Shown: positions 24,377 through 33,932, numbered from the stretch's first letter. The stretch is DNA of 64,000 bases from Aestuariibius violaceus (GCF_040779325.2 NZ_JBFONT020000001.1:248001-312000), one strand, 5' to 3'. Notes: generated from the letters alone by a model not told the origin. Translations and numbers: made by a program.

Positions 24377-27069
24377 GCGCCGGGGGCGCCGCACCGGCGA
24401 TCCGCATCGCAGGCGTCACCCACCGATATCGCGAACACATAGCGGTGGACGCGCTGTCGCTGGATCTGCCGCCCGGCCGTCTTGTCGGGTTCATCGGGCC
24501 GGATGGGGTCGGCAAATCGACGCTCCTGGGCCTGATCACAGGCGCAAAGAAGCTTCAGACTGGAAAGATCGACGTTCTCGGGGGGCCGATCGACGATCCT
24601 GCCCATCGACGCCGCGTCTGCCCGGCAATTGCCTTCATGCCGCAGGGTCTGGGCCGCAATCTCTATGCGGAGCTGTCGGTCCGCGAAAACCTCGAATTCT
24701 TCTCGCGCCTTTTCGGGCAGGGCCGGGAGGAGCGCGACATCCGGATCGCCGCATTGCTGTCGGCCACGGGGCTTGCCCCCTTTGCCGATCGGCTGATGGG
24801 CAAGCTTTCTGGTGGGATGAAACAGAAGCTGGGGCTCTGCTGTGCACTGATCCATGACCCGAAACTGCTGGTCCTGGACGAGCCGACGACCGGCGTCGAC
24901 CCGCTGTCCCGCCGTCAGTTCTGGGCGCTGATCGATGCGATCCAGGATGACAACCCGGATCTCTCGGTGCTGGTCTCAACAGCCTATATGGAGGAAGCCG
25001 AAAGCTTCGACTGGATCGTCGCGATGGATGCGGGGCACGTTCTGTTTCAGGGCAGCCCGGCCGATTTGAAAGCCGAAGCTGAGGACCTGGAGACTGCCTA
25101 CCGGCGGCTTCGAACCCATGGAGAGGCGCCCTCCGCGCCGGTCGGCGTGCCTGCCAGGCGGCCTGATGCAGACCCTGTCATAACAGCCCATGGGCTGACC
25201 CGCTTATTCGGTGACTTTACCGCGGTCGACGGTGTCAATTTCTCGATCAAACAAGGAGAGATCTTCGGCTTCCTCGGATCGAATGGCTGCGGCAAGTCGA
25301 CGACCATGAAGATGCTGACCGGCCTTCTGCCCATAAGCTCGGGCGAAGCGACGTTGTTCGGCAAGCCGGTGAATGCCCGCGACCGCAGGATGCGCCGGGA
25401 AATCGGCTATATGAGCCAGGCATTCTCGCTCTATGGCGAGCTGACGGTTCACCAGAACCTCCGGCTCCACGCCCGTATCTTCGCCATCGCCGACCAGGCG
25501 GGGCGGATCGAAGAACTGATGGGCCGTTTCGGTCTGGATGCCTACCGCGACACGCTGGCCATGGCGCTGCCCCTTGGCATCAAACAACGCCTGTCGCTGG
25601 CCGTCGCGGTGATCCATCGCCCGCGCGTGCTGATCCTGGACGAGCCCACCTCAGGCGTCGACCCCGAGGCGCGCGACTCGTTCTGGGCCTTGCTGATCGA
25701 GCTTTCGCGCGGACAGGGCGTGACGATCTTCGTCTCGACCCATTTCATGACTGAAGCGGAACGCTGCGACCGCGTGTCTTTCATGCATGCCGGCCAGGTT
25801 CTTGCGGAAGGGACCCCGGAAGAGCTGATCGCGGCCGAGGGGGCAGACACTCTGGAAGGCGCGTTCATCGCAGCATTGGAAACCGCAGATCCCCCGGCCC
25901 CGGTGGCCGCTCCCGCGGTTTCCGTCGACGCGCCAAGCGCCGGGGCCGGCGGCGGCGTGGCGCGCGCCATGGCCTATGCAAGGCGCGAGACGGTCGAGGT
26001 GCTGCGCGACCCCATCCGCCTTGCTTTCGCATTCCTCGGATCGGCTCTCCTGATGCTGGTTTTCTGCTACGGGATCACGCTGGATATCGAAGAACTGGAT
26101 TTCGCAGTCCTTGACCTGTCGCAGGGTCCCGAAAGCCGCGCCTATATCTCTGAGATCTCCGGATCCCGATACTTCGAAGCCACACCGCCACTGGGCAGCG
26201 CCGCGGAAGGGCGCGACCAGCTGACCGCCGGCGATGTCTCGCTCGTTGTCGAACTGCCTCCGGATTTCGGGCGCAAACTGCGCGCAGGCGAGCGGACAGA
26301 GGTACTGGCGACAGTGGATGGCGCTATCCCTTTCAAGGGCGAGACGGTCGAGGGGTATGTCGCCGGGCTGCACCAGACATTCCTGGACGTTCAGGCCCGC
26401 AACGGCGGCGCACCCCAAGCCGAGATTGCCCGGATCGAACCGCGCTTCCGCTACAACCAGAGCTTCGAAAGCATTGCCGCCATGGCCCCGGCCATGCCGG
26501 CGATCCTGCTCATCATGCTGCCTGCCGTCCTCATGGCGGTCAGCGTTGCCCGGGAAAAAGAACTGGGCTCGGTCATCAACTTCTATGTGACCCCGACGAC
26601 GCGGCTGGAATTCCTCATCGGCAAGCAAATTCCCTACATCGCAATCGCCTTCGCGAACTTCCTGCTGCTGGCCGGGATGACGATCTTCATCTTCGGTGTG
26701 CCGCTCAAAGGTAATCCGGCGGCGCTTGCGATTGGCGCACTCTTCTATGTGTGGGCCACCACATCCTACGGACTGCTCATAGCGACCATGACGACAAGCC
26801 AGGTGGCCGCGACATTCGCGACGGCGATCGCATCGGTCGTGCCGACCATTCAGTTCTCCGGGCTGCTGCAGCCCGTCTCCACCCTTGAAGGCGGCGCGCA
26901 GACGATCGGCTCCCTCTGGCCGTCGTCGTACTTTCTGCATCTCAATGTCGGCGCCTTCACCAAGGGTCTCGGCTGGGAGGCGCTCGGCCCCGACATCCTG
27001 GCCCTCGCCTGCTTCGGGCCTGTGCTGACCGGGATCGCGGCCCTCGCGCTCCGCGCGCAAGAGAAGTGA
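24373..27069 (+). CDS. rbbA: fused ABC ATPase-ATPase-permease (RbbA/YhiH type)
   Basis: 898 residues. First ATPase about 8-235: Walker A GPDGVGKST (42-50), signature KLSGGMKQKLGL, Walker B LLVLDEPTTGVD. Second ATPase about 270-490: GSNGCGKST, a weak signature ALPLGIKQRLSL in place of LSGGQ, Walker B LILDEPTSGVD. C-terminal ABC-2 membrane domain about 530-898 with one N-terminal and several C-terminal helices. In E. coli the homologous gene lies between yhiI and yhhJ, as here. RbbA was described as ribosome-associated; the operon context speaks for an exporter. Cargo unknown. Confidence 0.88.
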   Translation: MSAGGAAPAIRIAGVTHRYREHIAVDALSLDLPPGRLVGFIGPDGVGKSTLLGLITGAKKLQTGKIDVLGGPIDDPAHRRRVCPAIAFMPQGLGRNLYAELSVRENLEFFSRLFGQGREERDIRIAALLSATGLAPFADRLMGKLSGGMKQKLGLCCALIHDPKLLVLDEPTTGVDPLSRRQFWALIDAIQDDNPDLSVLVSTAYMEEAESFDWIVAMDAGHVLFQGSPADLKAEAEDLETAYRRLRTHGEAPSAPVGVPARRPDADPVITAHGLTRLFGDFTAVDGVNFSIKQGEIFGFLGSNGCGKSTTMKMLTGLLPISSGEATLFGKPVNARDRRMRREIGYMSQAFSLYGELTVHQNLRLHARIFAIADQAGRIEELMGRFGLDAYRDTLAMALPLGIKQRLSLAVAVIHRPRVLILDEPTSGVDPEARDSFWALLIELSRGQGVTIFVSTHFMTEAERCDRVSFMHAGQVLAEGTPEELIAAEGADTLEGAFIAALETADPPAPVAAPAVSVDAPSAGAGGGVARAMAYARRETVEVLRDPIRLAFAFLGSALLMLVFCYGITLDIEELDFAVLDLSQGPESRAYISEISGSRYFEATPPLGSAAEGRDQLTAGDVSLVVELPPDFGRKLRAGERTEVLATVDGAIPFKGETVEGYVAGLHQTFLDVQARNGGAPQAEIARIEPRFRYNQSFESIAAMAPAMPAILLIMLPAVLMAVSVAREKELGSVINFYVTPTTRLEFLIGKQIPYIAIAFANFLLLAGMTIFIFGVPLKGNPAALAIGALFYVWATTSYGLLIATMTTSQVAATFATAIASVVPTIQFSGLLQPVSTLEGGAQTIGSLWPSSYFLHLNVGAFTKGLGWEALGPDILALACFGPVLTGIAALALRAQEK

Positions 27070-28194
27070 ATGCACCGGCTGTCCCGCATTTTCTGGCTCG
27101 GCCTGAAAGAGATGATGAGCCTGCGCCGCGACTGGGTGATGATGGCGCTCCTGGTCTGGTCATTCACCCTGGCGCCGGTGATGGAGGCAACCGGCGTCGC
27201 AAGTTCGGTCAACAACGCCTCAATCGCGTTCGCGGACGAGGACAACTCGCCGCTTTCAAGGTCACTTGCCTCCGCCTTCTTCCCGCCGGAGTTCCAGCCT
27301 GTCGTCCAGATCGTACCGGGGTCCGGCGCCGCCCAGATGGATGCCGGGCGCTTCCTTTTCATAGTTGCCGTTCCGCCGGGATTCGAGAAGGACGTTCGCG
27401 CCCGCCGAACTCCCGAGATCCAGGTTCTGATCGACGCGACGGCGATGGAACAGGCCGGGATCGGTGCCAACTACATCACCAGCATTCTCAGCGCCGAGAT
27501 CCGCAGGTTCGCGATCGGAGCAGACCTGGTCGACCCGCCTGTCGTTGATCTGGTCCTGCGCAGCGCCTTCAACCCGAACCGCGACACCGTCCGCTTTGCC
27601 GGCATCGTCGCGCTCATCGGCCAGATCATGTGGCTGACCACCATTCTGACCGGCGCCGCCATGATACGGGAGCGGGAACATGGGACGATCGAACACCTGC
27701 TCGCCATGCCTCTCGCCCCCTTCGACATCGCAGCGGCCAAGATCTGGGCGAACGCAGCGGTGGTCCTGATCGCCGCAGGGCTGTCGCTGACATTCGTGCT
27801 GCAGGGTTCCCTGGGGATCGTCGTCGCAGGCTCCAAGACCCTGTTTCTTGCCGGCACTGCCCTCTTTCTCTTCACCGCGACGGCCCTCGGGGTCTTCCTG
27901 GCGACGCTCGCCCGCTCGATGGCGCAATTCGCGCTTCTGGTGATGCTGACGGTCCTGCCGATGCTGATGCTGTCGGGCGGTGAGACGCCGGTCGAAGGCC
28001 AGCCCGACTGGCTGCAGGTCGGAACGCTCATACTGCCATCACGCCACTACATGGCGGCAAGCCAGGCCATCGTCTTCAAGGGCGCAGGCATCGAGACCGT
28101 CTGGCCAGAGTTCTTCTGGATGGCCCTGCTGGGAACCGTGCTGTTGATCACAAGCCTCCTGCTCTTCCGGCGATCGGTCGCGAACGAGAGCTAG
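27070..28194 (+). CDS. yhhJ: ABC-2 type permease (YhhJ-like)
   Basis: 374 residues. One N-terminal helix, a large extracytoplasmic domain (about 50-170), then five helices near the C-terminus (for example FAGIVALIGQIMWLTTILTG and FLFTATALGVFLATLA) with the ABC-2 motif REREHGTIEHLLAMPL. Starts at the base after the RbbA stop. Likely the partner membrane subunit of the RbbA-like pump. The operon ends here, facing the EamA gene. Confidence 0.88.
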   Translation: MHRLSRIFWLGLKEMMSLRRDWVMMALLVWSFTLAPVMEATGVASSVNNASIAFADEDNSPLSRSLASAFFPPEFQPVVQIVPGSGAAQMDAGRFLFIVAVPPGFEKDVRARRTPEIQVLIDATAMEQAGIGANYITSILSAEIRRFAIGADLVDPPVVDLVLRSAFNPNRDTVRFAGIVALIGQIMWLTTILTGAAMIREREHGTIEHLLAMPLAPFDIAAAKIWANAAVVLIAAGLSLTFVLQGSLGIVVAGSKTLFLAGTALFLFTATALGVFLATLARSMAQFALLVMLTVLPMLMLSGGETPVEGQPDWLQVGTLILPSRHYMAASQAIVFKGAGIETVWPEFFWMALLGTVLLITSLLLFRRSVANES

Positions 28195-28260
28195 GCGTCC
28201 ATGGTTGGGTCGGTCCAAGAAAGCCACCGCGCCCCGCCCCCTCCCCGTTCCACTCGATCG

Positions 28261-29148
28261 TCATCTGACTGATCCCCGCCATGATGCACGGACGATCCAG
28301 GTCGCCGTCAGGATAAGGAGGGTCCCGCACCAAAATTCCAAAGACGGCACCTCGTCGAATAGGAGCCATCCAACACATGTCGAAAGGACGAGGCTGACAT
28401 ATCCGACAATGCCCAGAAGGCCTGCAGACGCGCCGCGATGCGCTCTGAGAAAGCAGAATTGCGCGGCCTGTGCAAAAAGGCCGATCGCCAGGAGGACCGG
28501 CCAGTCGGCCCTCGCCACGGGCGCCCAGGACAAGGCGGCGGGAACGGCGGTCGTGACGGCCAGTCCGGCGGTATATGCCGTCATCAGGACGACGGGCGGC
28601 TGGTCGTTGATCTTGCAGGTCACGATGATGGCCGCAGTTCCTGAGAGGACCGTCAGCGTCAGCGCAAGGAATGCCGGATCCAGCGAGGCAGGGCCCGGGC
28701 CGACAGCGATCAGCACACCGACGAGCCCCAGCAGCGCAGCCAACCAGCGACGCGGCGTGGCCGGCTCTGCCAGAAACAGCGCCGCAAGGGCAATCATCAC
28801 GAGGGGGCGGGTGAAATTCACCGCTGTGAAAAGCGCGAAGGGCACCCGGGCGATGGCGTAGAAGCTGGCGGTAAGGGTGAGCGAAGACAGCGCGATCCGG
28901 GCAAGGTGCAGTCCCGGACGGCGGGCCAACCGAAAGTCGGCCCGGGCGGTGACGATCCACGGGATCATCAGGACAAGGCCAACCGCAGCCCGCAGGAAGA
29001 CAAGCTGGGTGGCGGGAAACTCCGCTCCGCTGGCCTTCACGATGGCCAGCGCCCAGATGTTGAGGCTCATATCAGCCAGAAGCCAGCTGACCCCGCGCCA
29101 CTCCGACCGTGGCGGGGCCTCAGCGCCTTGGGTCACAGAGGTTGGCAA
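28261..29148 (-). CDS. EamA/DMT-family transporter
   Basis: About 291-295 residues with ten hydrophobic helices in two EamA repeats (LVFLRAAVGLVLMIPWI and RPLVMIALAALFLAEPATPRRW are typical; the second repeat ends VGWLLFDEVPSLEFWCGTLLI). Drug/metabolite exporters of this fold move amino acids, purines or small metabolites. Only TTG (29148) or GTG (29136) fit the start, both inside the end of the PIG-L gene, so it is translated with that operon (ROK, PIG-L, EamA). It may export a by-product of the adjacent pathway (inference). Confidence 0.85.
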   Translation of the reverse strand: MPTSVTQGAEAPPRSEWRGVSWLLADMSLNIWALAIVKASGAEFPATQLVFLRAAVGLVLMIPWIVTARADFRLARRPGLHLARIALSSLTLTASFYAIARVPFALFTAVNFTRPLVMIALAALFLAEPATPRRWLAALLGLVGVLIAVGPGPASLDPAFLALTLTVLSGTAAIIVTCKINDQPPVVLMTAYTAGLAVTTAVPAALSWAPVARADWPVLLAIGLFAQAAQFCFLRAHRGASAGLLGIVGYVSLVLSTCVGWLLFDEVPSLEFWCGTLLILTATWIVRASWRGSVR

Positions 29149-31363
29149 GCAGGCGGAAGGCGCCCGGCACGAGATGCTCCATCTGATGGTGCAGGATCAG
29201 GGCGCAGTGGCTGTGGCGCCCCCGCCCGATCTCACCGGACAGGAGCGCGCCGTGCAGCGGCGCCTCGCCGGGGTCCAACATGGACAGAAGCGGCTGATAG
29301 GCGTCATCCCAGCGGGCGGCGAAATAGAGCCCCCTCTCCTTGTGCCACCCTGCCCAATCCGCCGGCCCGATCGGGTTCGGGCTTATAAGGACCGGATGAT
29401 CTGGGGCACGGTGCGTAATCTCGGCCGCCTCGTCCGTGACACGCCAGCGAAGGGAAGGCTGCCCGATCTCGATCGGCGCGGGCATGGCCGCCGGATCCCA
29501 ATTGTCCCACGGACGATGGTAGAGGGTCAGAAGCGTGCCGCCATGCCGCACCCAGTCGGCGATGGCCGGCATCCGCGCGGCAAGGCCCGGGCGGAACCGC
29601 AAGGCGAAGATGCCGACGACAAGGGTATCGATCCCAGGCAGGCCGGCATCGATATCAGAGACATCAACCTCGGCGACGTCCGCGCCGATACGACCCAGCC
29701 AATGGGCAATCCGGTCGTGACCTGCGTCGATCACGCCGATCCTCGCCTCAGGCAGGGCCACGTCGAGAGCGGCAAAGCGCAGAATTGCGGGCATCGCCAG
29801 GGTGCGGGGCGCGGTATGCGGTGCTTCGATCTTCGCCACGCTCAGGGCAGGCGCGCCATTGAGAGTGACGGACAGGGTGTGGCGACTGACAGACGCGTCC
29901 TCGGGAAGGGTCAGAGTGCCATCCGAATGGATCCACCCAGGCGGCAGGTCAAGTGCCGCGCCATCGGGGCGGAGCGCGACCGGCGCCGATCGCCCCCGCG
30001 CGGCAAGGTTGATCACCTGAGCAGACGGCTCGACCAAGACCCCGGCGGGAAGGATTGCAGGCGTCAGATCGAGAGGAAGGTGGACCGCGATGGACTGGTC
30101 GGCGATCCGCGCGCTTGCCGCAATGGCCGGGCGTGGGGGATCGAGCGGATCGTAGTTCATCGGATAGGGCGGCGGAACGTGGCCCGCATCCGGGGTGTCT
30201 CCGGTCCACCCCTCGGGCGGCAGAATGCCGACCTTCAGATCCTCAGCCGCTCCGGTATGGGTTTCAAGCGTAATGCCCGCGCTCTCACCAGGTTTCGCGA
30301 AAGCGACTTCGGCAACCCCGCGCGCCTCCGCCCCGGAGGCGAGCCAAAGAACACGGGCCAACTGCGCGCGCTTGCGGATCACCCGGTGGGCATCGGGACC
30401 AACCGGCGCGTCAGGCAGCCGGGACAGAGCTTCGGCAGCATGGCGCGCAACCGCAGCGCCATCGGGGAAAGCCGCAATGGCCGCCTCGATCGCGGCCTGC
30501 GCAGCGGCGTGATCCAGATCGGACAGGTCCAAGGGCAGACCGTCCATCACCGTCTCTTCAGCCGCGCCACCGACAAGATGCAAAGGAAAGTTCCGCTCCT
30601 TCGACGGCCAGTGTCCCATGCCCTGCGTGCGGTGCATCGCGCGGGAATGCTGACCCATGCGCCCCCAGGTCCAACCGGTCACGGGATCGCGGCCTTTGCC
30701 CTGAACGGTCACCGTGGCGGGCGGCGGCGGCAAATCATCGTCATAGGCCGTGCCCGCCCCGGACCAGGCCGGCAGGTAAAGCTTCGCGATCTGCCAAGGC
30801 TCCGTCCCCTCGACCTCGAAGGCCGCATCTGCGGCGCGCGCCATCACCTCGTGCGCGATCAGCGTCATCGCGCGGTGATGCCCGTGCTGGCCCGGCACGT
30901 CGAGGAAGGTTGGGCACAGGATGTCGGGCCGGGCCTGCCTCACGGCGCGAACGAACGTCCGCAAGGTATGATCCCGCCCCCAGCGGCCCAGCGTCTCTTC
31001 CCCCGACTTGGAGAAGCCGAAATCGGCCATCGGATCCTCCGGACCCGTTCCCATCCACCAGAGCCGCATGTCGAGGCGCTCGGCGGCGCGCTCCATCTCG
31101 GCCGTGCGAAGCGCGCCCAGGGCGGGACCCGCCTCGCGTCCGATATCGTTCTGGCCGCCTTCCCCGCGGGTGGAGCAGACATAGGCGATGTCGATCCCAT
31201 CCCGAAAGCGAAGCGCCGCGAGCATAGAGGAGATCTCATCATCGGGGTGCGCCCCCGATTGCAGGAAAAGGACCGGGGTCTTCAAGGCCGTCAACGCCTG
31301 CCAAAGGGCGACGATGCGCGGTGTGGCGCGGTCGGTTTCCAGCCGGGTTTGGTCGGGGGTCAT
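29120..31363 (-). CDS. large PIG-L-family deacetylase with C-terminal amidotransferase-like domain
   Basis: 747 residues without a signal peptide. PIG-L/LmbE domain about 25-240: zinc motif GAHPDDE and the second His motif PGQHGHHRAM, as in MshB/BshB N-acetylglucosaminyl deacetylases. The remaining 500 residues include a beta-sandwich-like middle (about 400-560) and a C-terminal alpha/beta domain (about 560-745: DTLVVGIFALRF, WVRHGGTLLTLYHRPWDNW) resembling class I glutamine-amidotransferase or ThuA folds. It lies 6 bp after the ROK gene. It probably removes an acyl group from an amino sugar or amino-sugar conjugate imported by the adjacent ABC system. Confidence 0.82.
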   Translation of the reverse strand: MTPDQTRLETDRATPRIVALWQALTALKTPVLFLQSGAHPDDEISSMLAALRFRDGIDIAYVCSTRGEGGQNDIGREAGPALGALRTAEMERAAERLDMRLWWMGTGPEDPMADFGFSKSGEETLGRWGRDHTLRTFVRAVRQARPDILCPTFLDVPGQHGHHRAMTLIAHEVMARAADAAFEVEGTEPWQIAKLYLPAWSGAGTAYDDDLPPPPATVTVQGKGRDPVTGWTWGRMGQHSRAMHRTQGMGHWPSKERNFPLHLVGGAAEETVMDGLPLDLSDLDHAAAQAAIEAAIAAFPDGAAVARHAAEALSRLPDAPVGPDAHRVIRKRAQLARVLWLASGAEARGVAEVAFAKPGESAGITLETHTGAAEDLKVGILPPEGWTGDTPDAGHVPPPYPMNYDPLDPPRPAIAASARIADQSIAVHLPLDLTPAILPAGVLVEPSAQVINLAARGRSAPVALRPDGAALDLPPGWIHSDGTLTLPEDASVSRHTLSVTLNGAPALSVAKIEAPHTAPRTLAMPAILRFAALDVALPEARIGVIDAGHDRIAHWLGRIGADVAEVDVSDIDAGLPGIDTLVVGIFALRFRPGLAARMPAIADWVRHGGTLLTLYHRPWDNWDPAAMPAPIEIGQPSLRWRVTDEAAEITHRAPDHPVLISPNPIGPADWAGWHKERGLYFAARWDDAYQPLLSMLDPGEAPLHGALLSGEIGRGRHSHCALILHHQMEHLVPGAFRLLANLCDPRR

Positions 31364-31369
31364 GGGTCC

Positions 31370-32545
31370 TCAGGCGGCAAGGGCAGGCGTGAAGGATTGC
31401 GCCAGGACCAGCGCGGCCCCGCCGCGAGCCGCCGCCATGCGGGAACAGGTCCCGATGCGGAGCGGCGCTTGAGCGCCATCAGCGCGCCGGGAAACGGTGC
31501 GCGGCAGCGGCGTTGCGACGACAAGGTCACGCAAGAGTGCCTCCGGCATCGCCCCGCAAAGGACCGTCGCGCGCGGGTCGAGGAGGTTTTCGATCACAGC
31601 CAGCGCCTGCGAAAGAGCAGAGGCCGCCTCTGCCATCCATGTCTGCAGGGCGGGGGCGCCACTTTCGTGCAGGCGCGCAATCTCCTGGATCTCGGAGGCG
31701 CCGATCCCATGCCCGGCCAGATGGCGTTCCAGCGCGGCGCGCGAAAGGACCGATTCCAGCGGCGCGAGACCGCCATCGGTCTTCACCGGCAATTGCCCGA
31801 TCTCTCCCGCATTGCCATAGGCACCGGCCACGATGCGGCCGTCCTGAACGATACCAAGCCCGAGGCCCGTGCCGAAATAGAGGCAGGCGAAGCTGTCCAT
31901 TCCCTCTGCGGCAAGCGCGATCCGCTCGGCCATCGCTGCGGCATTGGCGTCATTCTCCACAATGACTGGCAGATCCAACACGTCAGACAGCAGGGTTGCC
32001 GGGTCCGTCTCTTTCCAGCCCGGCAGATCAGTGGCCCGCCCGGACAGCTCTGTCTTGCCGAAAGGCCCTGGCATCACGATACCCGCACCCAACAACCGAT
32101 CCTTTGCCTTGGGCACCTTGGACAGGGCCGCATCGCGCAAGCCGGGAAGGATCGCCGCGACGCTTTCCGGGTCCGCGCAGGACAGAGGCTGACGCTCCTG
32201 CCACACGAGCTCCCCGGACAGATCGAGCAAGGCAACAAGGATCGCGGCCGGGCGCAGTTCGATCCCAAGGGCATAACCGCCACTCGGATTGACCACATAT
32301 TGCGTCGCCGGAAGCCCTCGTCGCCCCCTCGCGGCCCCTGCCGCAAGCAAAAGTCCGTCTTTCTCAAGCTCGGCGATGATGTTGCTGACGGCCTGTGTCG
32401 TCAGCCCCGACCGCCGCGCGATCTCGGCCCGTCCAAGCGCGCCGCGCGCATGAAGCTGGCCAAGCACCATCTGCCTGTTGTGGTCCCGCGACCGGGTCGC
32501 GTTGGCCCCACGCAAAGCAGGGCGTTGGAGAAGGCGGTGGCTCAT
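31370..32545 (-). CDS. ROK-family transcriptional regulator
   Basis: 391 residues. N-terminal winged helix (about 25-80: LGRAEIARRSGLTTQAVSNIIAELEKDGLL) followed by a ROK sugar-kinase-like domain with LLGAGIVMPGPFG, VENDANAAAMAE and YFGTGLGLGIVQDG. The usual ROK zinc motif (CxCGxxGC) is absent: the region after GNAGEIGQLP reads VKTDGGLAPLES. It should sense a sugar or sugar phosphate and repress the divergent ABC-catabolic operon; triple ACTCAA half-sites lie between the two. First gene of the minus-strand operon with PIG-L and EamA. Confidence 0.88.
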   Translation of the reverse strand: MSHRLLQRPALRGANATRSRDHNRQMVLGQLHARGALGRAEIARRSGLTTQAVSNIIAELEKDGLLLAAGAARGRRGLPATQYVVNPSGGYALGIELRPAAILVALLDLSGELVWQERQPLSCADPESVAAILPGLRDAALSKVPKAKDRLLGAGIVMPGPFGKTELSGRATDLPGWKETDPATLLSDVLDLPVIVENDANAAAMAERIALAAEGMDSFACLYFGTGLGLGIVQDGRIVAGAYGNAGEIGQLPVKTDGGLAPLESVLSRAALERHLAGHGIGASEIQEIARLHESGAPALQTWMAEAASALSQALAVIENLLDPRATVLCGAMPEALLRDLVVATPLPRTVSRRADGAQAPLRIGTCSRMAAARGGAALVLAQSFTPALAA

Positions 32546-32554
32546 AAAGCGGCA

Positions 32555-32595
32555 TTAACTCAACAAACTTGATTACTCAAGAAAATTGAGTTTAA
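32555..32595. promoter_or_regulatory. nested inverted repeats, probable ROK operator
   Basis: Three ACTCAA half-sites: direct at 32558-32563 and 32575-32580, inverted (TTGAGT) at 32586-32591. The outer pair extends to TTAACTCAA / TTGAGTTTAA. A second, inner palindrome is CTTGA-TTAC-TCAAG (32568-32581). The cluster sits in the AT-rich divergent promoter between the ROK gene and the binding-protein gene, the usual place for local repressor sites. Confidence 0.7.
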
Positions 32596-32647
32596 GCTTG
32601 CCGAGGACCGTCAGAGACGACAAGGGGCGGCATAACACGGGGAGACT

Positions 32648-33901
32648 ATGATGCTCAGAATGAGGTTGGCTGCCCTCGCGGCGGCAGGGTCGCTGATGGC
32701 GGGTGCCGCGGCAGCGGAAACGGTTGAGATCGAATACTGGCAGTACTTCTTCGAGGCGCGCGTCGACGCGATGGAGGTGCTGATCGAGAATTTCGAGGCG
32801 GCGAACCCCGACATCACGGTCACCATGACCCATTTCCCCTATGCCGACTACCGCACCAAAGTCGCCGCCGCGATCCCGGCGGGCGAAGGGCCGGACGTCG
32901 TCCAGCTCTTCTACGGCTGGCTCAACGACTATATCGAGGCCGACCTGATCCAGCCCCTGCCGCAAGAGAATTTCGACGCGGCCACCATCGATGCCGAATT
33001 CTTCCCGATGGTCGGCGCGATGAAGCGTGACGGGCAGTATTACGCCCTGCCGACGGCGGTGCGCAGCCTCGCGCTGTTCTATAACGAACGCCTGTTCGAA
33101 GAGGCCGGGCTCGATGGCCCGCCAGAGACGCTGGACGAACTGGTCGAACACGCCAAGGCGCTGACCAAGCGCGACGGGGCAGGCAACATCACCCAGGTCG
33201 GGATCACCACCGGCATGACCGCGCAGGACCACCACTGGTTTCGCGAGGTGCTGGTGCGCCAGTTCGGCGGCGAGCCCTATACCGACGACTATCAGACGGT
33301 GAACTGGAATTCCGACGCCGGGAAGGCCGCCCTGGAATTCTATGCCGGGCTCGAAAAGGAACACGGCGTCACCGCGTCCAACTTCATGGACGAACCGCAG
33401 GCCGCCTTCAAAGCCCAGCGGGCAGGGATGCATATCGACGGCAGCTTCCGCATCGGCGCGCTCAACGACATTCGCGGTCTGCGCTACGGCGTGGCCGAAC
33501 TGCCCGCGGGGCCGAACGGGACGCGCTCGAACTACTCCTCCTACTGGGTGAACGCGATCACCACCAAGGCCGAGGATGCGCGCTACGAGGCGGCCGTGAA
33601 GTTCATGGAATACCTCGTGTCGGACGAGGCGATGCAGATCTGGCTCGACACGGTGGGAGAGCTGCCTGCCAAACCCTCCGTCGGCATGACCGAGGAGAAC
33701 GCGAACGATCCCGTCTTCGGGCCGTTCATCCGCGGGCTCGACTATGCTCATACGACCAAGTTCGCCGATGAAAGCGCACAGCGGCAGGTGCTGGTCGACA
33801 TGGTCGAACGCGTGGATATCGAAGGGCAGGACATGACCGAAAGCCTGACCCAGGCGGCCGAGGCCGAACAGGCGATCCTCGACGAATACTACACCGACTA
33901 A
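32648..33901 (+). CDS. ABC sugar-type extracellular binding protein
   Basis: 417 residues. Signal peptide (LAALAAAGSLMAGAAAA) then the family 1 sugar-binding pattern VEIEYWQYFFEARVDAMEVLIENFEAANPDI, PYADYRTKVAAAIPAGEGPDV and the later SYWVNAITTKAEDARYEAAVKFMEYL. Binds the pathway substrate in the periplasm; family 1 proteins bind sugars and sugar derivatives. First gene of the plus-strand operon. Followed by a strong hairpin and two permeases. Confidence 0.92.
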   Translation: MMLRMRLAALAAAGSLMAGAAAAETVEIEYWQYFFEARVDAMEVLIENFEAANPDITVTMTHFPYADYRTKVAAAIPAGEGPDVVQLFYGWLNDYIEADLIQPLPQENFDAATIDAEFFPMVGAMKRDGQYYALPTAVRSLALFYNERLFEEAGLDGPPETLDELVEHAKALTKRDGAGNITQVGITTGMTAQDHHWFREVLVRQFGGEPYTDDYQTVNWNSDAGKAALEFYAGLEKEHGVTASNFMDEPQAAFKAQRAGMHIDGSFRIGALNDIRGLRYGVAELPAGPNGTRSNYSSYWVNAITTKAEDARYEAAVKFMEYLVSDEAMQIWLDTVGELPAKPSVGMTEENANDPVFGPFIRGLDYAHTTKFADESAQRQVLVDMVERVDIEGQDMTESLTQAAEAEQAILDEYYTD

Positions 33902-33908
33902 CGCCTTC

Positions 33909-33932
33909 GGCGCGGCCCCGACCGGCCGCGCC
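33909..33932. other. intercistronic hairpin after the binding-protein gene
   Basis: GGCGCGGCC (33909-33917) and GGCCGCGCC (33924-33932) form a perfect 9-bp GC stem with a 6-nt loop, immediately after the binding-protein stop. Same position as the hairpins in the other two uptake operons of the window but unrelated in sequence. Probably stabilises the first cistron's mRNA. Confidence 0.65.

Noticed and set aside
28877..32572. A very long open frame antisense to the PIG-L and ROK genes
   Set aside because: Its product is Arg/Gly-rich with no domain, and the opposite strand encodes two clear protein families. High GC makes long antisense frames common.
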